Assembly: GCF_001887355.1 (NCBI RefSeq)
Contig: NZ_MPIN01000027.1
Location: 1 to 64,000 of the forward strand
Length of the DNA stretch: 64,000 bases
Source of the DNA: Cystobacter ferrugineus
GTDB taxonomy: Bacteria; Myxococcota; Myxococcia; Myxococcales; Myxococcaceae
Direction of reading: 5' to 3'
Below, piece by piece: positions 59,783-64,000 of this stretch. The position numbers and the translations under genes are program-made. A model generated the notes under the pieces. It worked only from the letters and a program-made list of their open reading frames with translations, was not told where the DNA came from and searched no databases. Each line of letters begins with the position of its first letter. Position 1 is the first letter of the stretch.

Positions 59783-62428
59783 CTATCGCGCCGGTTCGCC
59801 GGCGAGGTCCAGCTTCACGCTGGGCCGGCGACGGCCGTCCGTCAGGTGACTCTCCACGAGCCCGAGAATGGCCCTGGACTGATACCCCCGTGCCAGTTGG
59901 ATGACCTTGGTGGAGAACGGACCATACTGCTCACCGAGGTCCGTGAGCCGCGTTGCCCAGTGGAGGATGTCCCGCATGCTGCCGGCCAACGCGAGTTGGT
60001 GAAGCACCGCCAGTTGCTCCTGGGGAGGGGGAGTCAGCAGTTGGGCGTCGTATTCCCGCGTGGTGGGTTGTTGCCGGGGGGGCTCGTATGTCCAGCTCAA
60101 TCCCAGGCAGGCGCTCATTTCCTTCAACAGCACTTCGTAATCGATGGGCTTGGCGATGAACGCGTTGGCGCCGGCCGCTAGACTCCTGTCCCGATCTTCC
60201 TGTGCGGCGCTGGCGGAGACGGCGAGAATCGGCACTTCCCGCCCATGCGGTAGCTGGCGAAGCTGGTGCGTGGCCTCCAGGCCGTCCATCACGGGCATCA
60301 TGGTGTCCATGAGGATCAGGTCTGGCTGGAGGATTCGTGCCTTGTCCAATCCTTCGCGACCGTTCTCCGCCTCGGCCATCTCGAAGCCGAGCCGACCCAG
60401 CAGTTCGACCACCATCGCCCGGTTCTCGGCCACGTCGTCCACCACCAGGACCTTCTTGCGCGGCCCCTGATAGCCAGTCACGACGCCGTCCGGCGGTGGC
60501 GCCGCCGTCTCGACCTTCACCACCGGCAGCTCCAGCTCGAACCAGAAGGTGCTGCCCTGGCCGACCCGGCTCTCGACCTGGATATCCGAGCCCATCAGCC
60601 GCACGAACTGCCGGCTGATGGCCAACCCCAGGCCGGTTCCCCCTTGCCGGCGCCGCGCCTCGCCCGCCTGTTCGAACGGCTGGAACAGGATGCCCAGCTG
60701 GTCCTCGCTGATGCCGATGCCGGTATCCCGCACCTCGAAGCGTATCCGGTCAGGAGCCGTGAAGCGCACGCGCAGCCGTACCTGGCCGCTATCGGTGAAC
60801 TTGACCGCATTGGAGAGCAGGTTGAGCAGCACCTGGCGCAAGCGCTTTTCGTCGGCCCGCACCCAGGTGGGCAGGTCCGGTGTCATGTCGCAGCAGAAGT
60901 CCAATCCCTTCTGCGCCGCCCTGACGCTGATCATCTCGGTGATGGTGCGCAGGAAACGGGCGAGCTGGAGATCCGTGACGTAGAGTTCCAACTTGCCCGC
61001 TTCAATCTTGGCGAAATCCAGGATGTCGTTGATCAGCGTCAGCAGATGCTCGCCGCTTTGTTGGATCACGTTCACACCCGCGATCTCCCGTTCATCCAGC
61101 CTCTTGTCCCGGCGCAGTATCTGCGCGTAGCCCAGAATGCCGTTCAGCGGGGTGCGCAATTCGTGGCTCATGTGGGCCAGGAACGTGCTCTTGGCGAGGT
61201 TGGCCGTTTCGGCCGCGTCCTTCGCGCGCTGGGCCTCGGCGAATACCGTTTCCAGGTGGCCGATGGTCTCGGCCAGGCGCTGCGTCATGATGTTGATGCT
61301 GAGGGCGAGCACGCCGATCTCGTCGCTCGATTCGACCGCGGCACGCGCGGACAGATTGCCGGCCGCCACCTGTTCCGCCACGCCGGTCAGACGGTGCACC
61401 GGACCGACGATGTTGCGCCGGAACAGGAATGCCATGGCGAAGCTGAAGATGACGGCCACCAGCCCGCCCGCCACGGTCTGCGGGCGCGCCTTGGCGAGGC
61501 TGCTGCGCGCCCGTGCCAGATCGGTCTGCAACTGGGCCTGCTGCCGCTCGGTCACCTTCCCCAGCAGGCCGAGCAGGGTATCCGCCTGCGGTGTGACCTG
61601 GGTGCGGTACAGGTACAGGTCCTCGTACGCGTGTTCGCCGCCGAGGATGCTGACGAGCTCCAGCGCCAGCTCCGCGAATCCGGCCCGATCCCGCGCGATG
61701 CCATCGAGCGCGGCCCGCTGCTCGGCGGACAGCAGGTGACGCTTGCCGGACAGCTCATTCCAGATCGTCGCGTTGGTCGCGAGCTGTGGCCCGTAGGCCA
61801 GCTTGAAATTGAGCTCCCCCGAGGCGCCGTAGGCCATCAGGTTGGTCGCCATCGCATCGAACGAGTTCTGGAAGCCCAGCATGTCGGCCAGCAACTCGCG
61901 GTTCCGCGGCGAGACACCGCGTGTCTTCTGGATGTCGATCATGGCATCGACCTTCTCCAGGATCTGGATCCGCAGCGCTTGAATGTCGACCCGGGCGAGC
62001 CGTAGCGCGGGCCGGTTCTTGAGCGGGTTGTCATGCAGCTCGAACAAGTGTTGTGGCAGCTTGACCCAGCGCGCATAGGTCTCGGTCAGTTCGGCCACCC
62101 ACCTGGCTTCCTCGTCGGGCCAGTTGACAGACATCGCCTGTAGCGAGGCCAGACTGTCCTCGAAGGACTTTCTCGCCATGTGGTACTGATCGATGTCCAG
62201 CGGATCGGACAGCACCAGGTAGCCGCGCACGTGCAGTTGCATCCGCAACAGGCTGGCCTGAGCCTGTGCGGATGCCAGCGTCGCCGGTCCGCGCACGCCC
62301 TCGGTGCGGTTGATGTCTTCGGTGGCGCTGCGCCCGGCAATGAAGCCCAGCGCCACGACCAGCAGCGTGACAGCGGCCAGTGTGCCGAATCCGAGCGTGA
62401 GCTTGCGTCCGATGCCCAGGGGTTTCAA
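59783..62428 (-). CDS. Membrane hybrid histidine kinase (HAMP-HisKA-HATPase-receiver)
   Basis: An 881-residue kinase. Membrane helix about 13-31, a helical periplasmic sensor region to about 320, second helix about 325-343, HAMP about 345-398, HisKA with FLAHMSHELRTPLNGILGY (phospho-His near 433), HATPase_c about 535-650 with DTGIGISEDQLG and GGTGLGLAISR, a receiver about 668-785 (phospho-Asp in LILMDTMMPVMDG), and a C-terminal helical tail (about 800-881) that may be an Hpt-like or dimer segment. It starts four bases after the stop of the binding-protein gene, so the two are translationally linked. No cognate response regulator is in the window. Confidence 0.92.
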   Translation of the reverse strand: MKPLGIGRKLTLGFGTLAAVTLLVVALGFIAGRSATEDINRTEGVRGPATLASAQAQASLLRMQLHVRGYLVLSDPLDIDQYHMARKSFEDSLASLQAMSVNWPDEEARWVAELTETYARWVKLPQHLFELHDNPLKNRPALRLARVDIQALRIQILEKVDAMIDIQKTRGVSPRNRELLADMLGFQNSFDAMATNLMAYGASGELNFKLAYGPQLATNATIWNELSGKRHLLSAEQRAALDGIARDRAGFAELALELVSILGGEHAYEDLYLYRTQVTPQADTLLGLLGKVTERQQAQLQTDLARARSSLAKARPQTVAGGLVAVIFSFAMAFLFRRNIVGPVHRLTGVAEQVAAGNLSARAAVESSDEIGVLALSINIMTQRLAETIGHLETVFAEAQRAKDAAETANLAKSTFLAHMSHELRTPLNGILGYAQILRRDKRLDEREIAGVNVIQQSGEHLLTLINDILDFAKIEAGKLELYVTDLQLARFLRTITEMISVRAAQKGLDFCCDMTPDLPTWVRADEKRLRQVLLNLLSNAVKFTDSGQVRLRVRFTAPDRIRFEVRDTGIGISEDQLGILFQPFEQAGEARRRQGGTGLGLAISRQFVRLMGSDIQVESRVGQGSTFWFELELPVVKVETAAPPPDGVVTGYQGPRKKVLVVDDVAENRAMVVELLGRLGFEMAEAENGREGLDKARILQPDLILMDTMMPVMDGLEATHQLRQLPHGREVPILAVSASAAQEDRDRSLAAGANAFIAKPIDYEVLLKEMSACLGLSWTYEPPRQQPTTREYDAQLLTPPPQEQLAVLHQLALAGSMRDILHWATRLTDLGEQYGPFSTKVIQLARGYQSRAILGLVESHLTDGRRRPSVKLDLAGEPAR

Positions 62429-62432
62429 GTGG

Positions 62433-64000
62433 TCACAACCCCATCGATGCCCGGTAGGTGCGCCGCTGCCGCTCGCGCCCGAGCCGGAGGGTGATTTCCT
62501 CGAAGTCGACGGCGGCTGCTTTCAAGGCCGCTTCCGGGCTCAACTGGCCGCTCTCGGCTTCCGCCAGGTGAACGTCGAGCGCCTGCCAATAGCTGTAGGC
62601 ACCGGGAACGCGCAGATACGGCGACTGCAGCCGGTTGCCAAAATTGGCGGAGTAGGCTCGCAGGTAGTCGCGGATGTCCGCCTCGTCCCAGCCCGCCTTC
62701 AGGTACGTGTCGAGCCGTCCGCTGCCGTTGGGCGGCGGGAAGTGGAAGCGGCGGCCCGGGTCGATGCCATCCCAACCGCGCGCCGCGTACACCTGGGACT
62801 TCTCCTTGCTGGCCATCAGTGCCAGCAGGTAGTAGGTCGCTTCCGGCGCCTTCGAGTACTTTGAAATCACGCCGGCCCACGAGCCACCAGTGGTATTGCC
62901 CACCAGATTCGGCTGTCCGGTCTTGACCCACTTGCCTTGCGCGATGTTGTAGTAGCCGTGGGTGCCCGGAATGGGAGCGGAGCCGACCTTGCCCTTGACC
63001 TGGCTTCCCTCCTGCTGTGACAGCGCGCCCAGATCGCCCCAGGTGAAGGTGAGCGCGGCGCGCCCCGCCAGGAAATAGTCCCAGCTCTTCCCCATATCCC
63101 AGGTCAACATCTCCCTGGGCCCGAACCGGACCAGATCGACCAAGACCTCGAGCGCCCGCACATGGCCGGGGCTATCGATCAGCGGCTTCATGGTCTTCGG
63201 ATCGAACCAATACAGCCTGGGGTTGTCCGGTCCAATCACGAACGGCGCCGACAACGACATGAAGTTGAACATGCTGTGCGTACCGGGCTTCAGTGCAATC
63301 CCCAGGCCGTTGTCAGGCACACCATCGCCGTTGAGATCGCGGCCGTTGAAGTACTCGGCCACATCCCGGAACTGTTCCCAGGTCGTCGGTACGGCCAGCG
63401 CATAGCCGAACTTCTGCTTGAAGGCGGCCTGGTGCCGTGGGTCCTCGAGCAGGTCGCGGCGGTAGTACATGACCTGGCCGTCGTGGTCGTTGGCGACCAT
63501 GTATTTCTTGCCGCCGTAGGAGAGCAGACCGCGCGGGCCCGGAAGCACCTCATCGATGTTCCACTTCGGAAAGCGCGGGTCGTCGTAATACTTGTCGTAG
63601 GCGACGATGTAATCACCGGCCACCAGTTCGCCCAACCACCAGGCGCAGGCGATGGCCGCGTCGTACTTGCCAGCACCATTGAGCACGTCGGAATAGAAGT
63701 TGTCGAAATGCTCTTTGAACGGAACCTGGACAACCGTGAGGGTGGCGCCCGTGGCGGCCTCGAACTCTCCCTTCAACTCCGGAATGGCCCAGGCGATCGA
63801 ACCGTCGGTCACGATCACTGTCACGTGCTGGCCGGCGAACGGGCAACTGCCGGGTTTGCACGCGGGTACCACCCGAGGAGGGATGAGGTCGCCTGTCTTG
63901 ACCACCGTGACCCCAGTACCCTCGGGCTTCGAACTCCCGGGCAGGATGCTCGCGGGAGCCGGCTGCGCTTCCTTGGATTCTGGCGGCTCGCTGGCTCGCG
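62433..64000 (-). CDS. Extracellular solute-binding protein, N-terminus beyond the window
   Basis: At least 522 residues; the frame is open past GTG 63905 to the window edge. That extra N-terminal part ([18 protein letters not shown]) looks like a Pro/Ser linker of a lipoprotein, so the true start and signal lie outside. The body is a family 1 (sugar) binding protein: [20 protein letters not shown], then [17 protein letters not shown], then [20 protein letters not shown] and [13 protein letters not shown]. No permease genes accompany it. Placed four bases before the hybrid kinase, it probably acts as a periplasmic ligand sensor for that kinase rather than for import (inference). Confidence 0.85.
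   Translation of the reverse strand, partial: RASEPPESKEAQPAPASILPGSSKPEGTGVTVVKTGDLIPPRVVPACKPGSCPFAGQHVTVIVTDGSIAWAIPELKGEFEAATGATLTVVQVPFKEHFDNFYSDVLNGAGKYDAAIACAWWLGELVAGDYIVAYDKYYDDPRFPKWNIDEVLPGPRGLLSYGGKKYMVANDHDGQVMYYRRDLLEDPRHQAAFKQKFGYALAVPTTWEQFRDVAEYFNGRDLNGDGVPDNGLGIALKPGTHSMFNFMSLSAPFVIGPDNPRLYWFDPKTMKPLIDSPGHVRALEVLVDLVRFGPREMLTWDMGKSWDYFLAGRAALTFTWGDLGALSQQEGSQVKGKVGSAPIPGTHGYYNIAQGKWVKTGQPNLVGNTTGGSWAGVISKYSKAPEATYYLLALMASKEKSQVYAARGWDGIDPGRRFHFPPPNGSGRLDTYLKAGWDEADIRDYLRAYSANFGNRLQSPYLRVPGAYSYWQALDVHLAEAESGQLSPEAALKAAAVDFEEITLRLGRERQRRTYRASMGL

Overview
The window reads as chromosomal DNA of a myxobacterium, most likely the Cystobacter/Archangium group. This is inferred from very high GC with G/C-ending codons, a PEGA-domain Ser/Thr kinase, many small lipoproteins, soluble and membrane hybrid kinases, and gene sets typical of these predators. 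It is mostly compact, with short spacers and frequent ATGA or TGATG overlaps.

Layout. 1-1367 is the 3' end of an rRNA operon (23S tail, spacer, 5S, T-run). 1681-7106 holds a receptor-type Ser/Thr kinase with three PEGA repeats, followed by two overlapping radical-SAM aminomutase genes. 7117-9729 (minus) is a three-gene unit of a membrane-anchored GspE/PilB-type ATPase, a PEGA protein and an exported coiled protein. 9840-13333 has an MFS transporter, a Gly/Thr-rich lipoprotein, a sigma-4-like protein with a C-terminal membrane segment, and a SpoIID-like protein. 13395-21181 is the conserved block queA-tgt-yajC-secD-secF-recJ (queuosine tRNA modification, Sec translocon accessory, exonuclease).

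21315-34035 looks foreign. It carries an 11.4-kb gene for a 3811-residue secreted Rhs/YD-repeat polymorphic toxin, a coupled downstream candidate immunity gene, and, at the other edge, the last 64 codons of a gammaproteobacterial-type glmS. The glmS tail abuts a decayed myxobacterial lipoprotein gene. The simplest reading is one horizontal transfer of a segment that lay downstream of glmS in a Lysobacter/Xanthomonas-like donor. A chimeric assembly must be excluded.

34454-45699 returns to native genes: a YHS-domain protein, an outer-membrane-type protein coupled to a HEXXH lipoprotein, aspS, a DAG-kinase-like lipid kinase, a TMTC-like glycosyltransferase with TPRs, an ABC sugar importer lacking its ATPase, and an EEP-family phosphodiesterase.

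45810-46627 (minus) is the most novel small locus. An unlisted 39-codon gene with a strong ribosome-binding site encodes a leader-like segment and a four-cysteine C-terminus (C-x3-C-x2-C-x2-C). It is followed by a stem-loop and a GRDP-like gene with a conserved D-x-x-W-H motif. It looks like a RiPP precursor or metal-binding peptide with its partner.

46966-59730 contains a PRISE-like reductase, a Tat-exported DJ-1/PfpI protein similar to isonitrile hydratase, small exported proteins, thioredoxin next to a BP74-like protein, a DTW-domain tRNA modification enzyme, a receiver-PAS-GAF histidine kinase, a threonine dehydratase-like enzyme, a CD39-type apyrase lipoprotein, and an ArsR-glyoxalase-AHSA1 module with two perfect operators over its promoter. 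59783-64000 (minus) is a substrate-binding protein (cut by the window edge) coupled to a hybrid histidine kinase, probably one sensory unit. I saw no tRNA, CRISPR array or insertion sequence.
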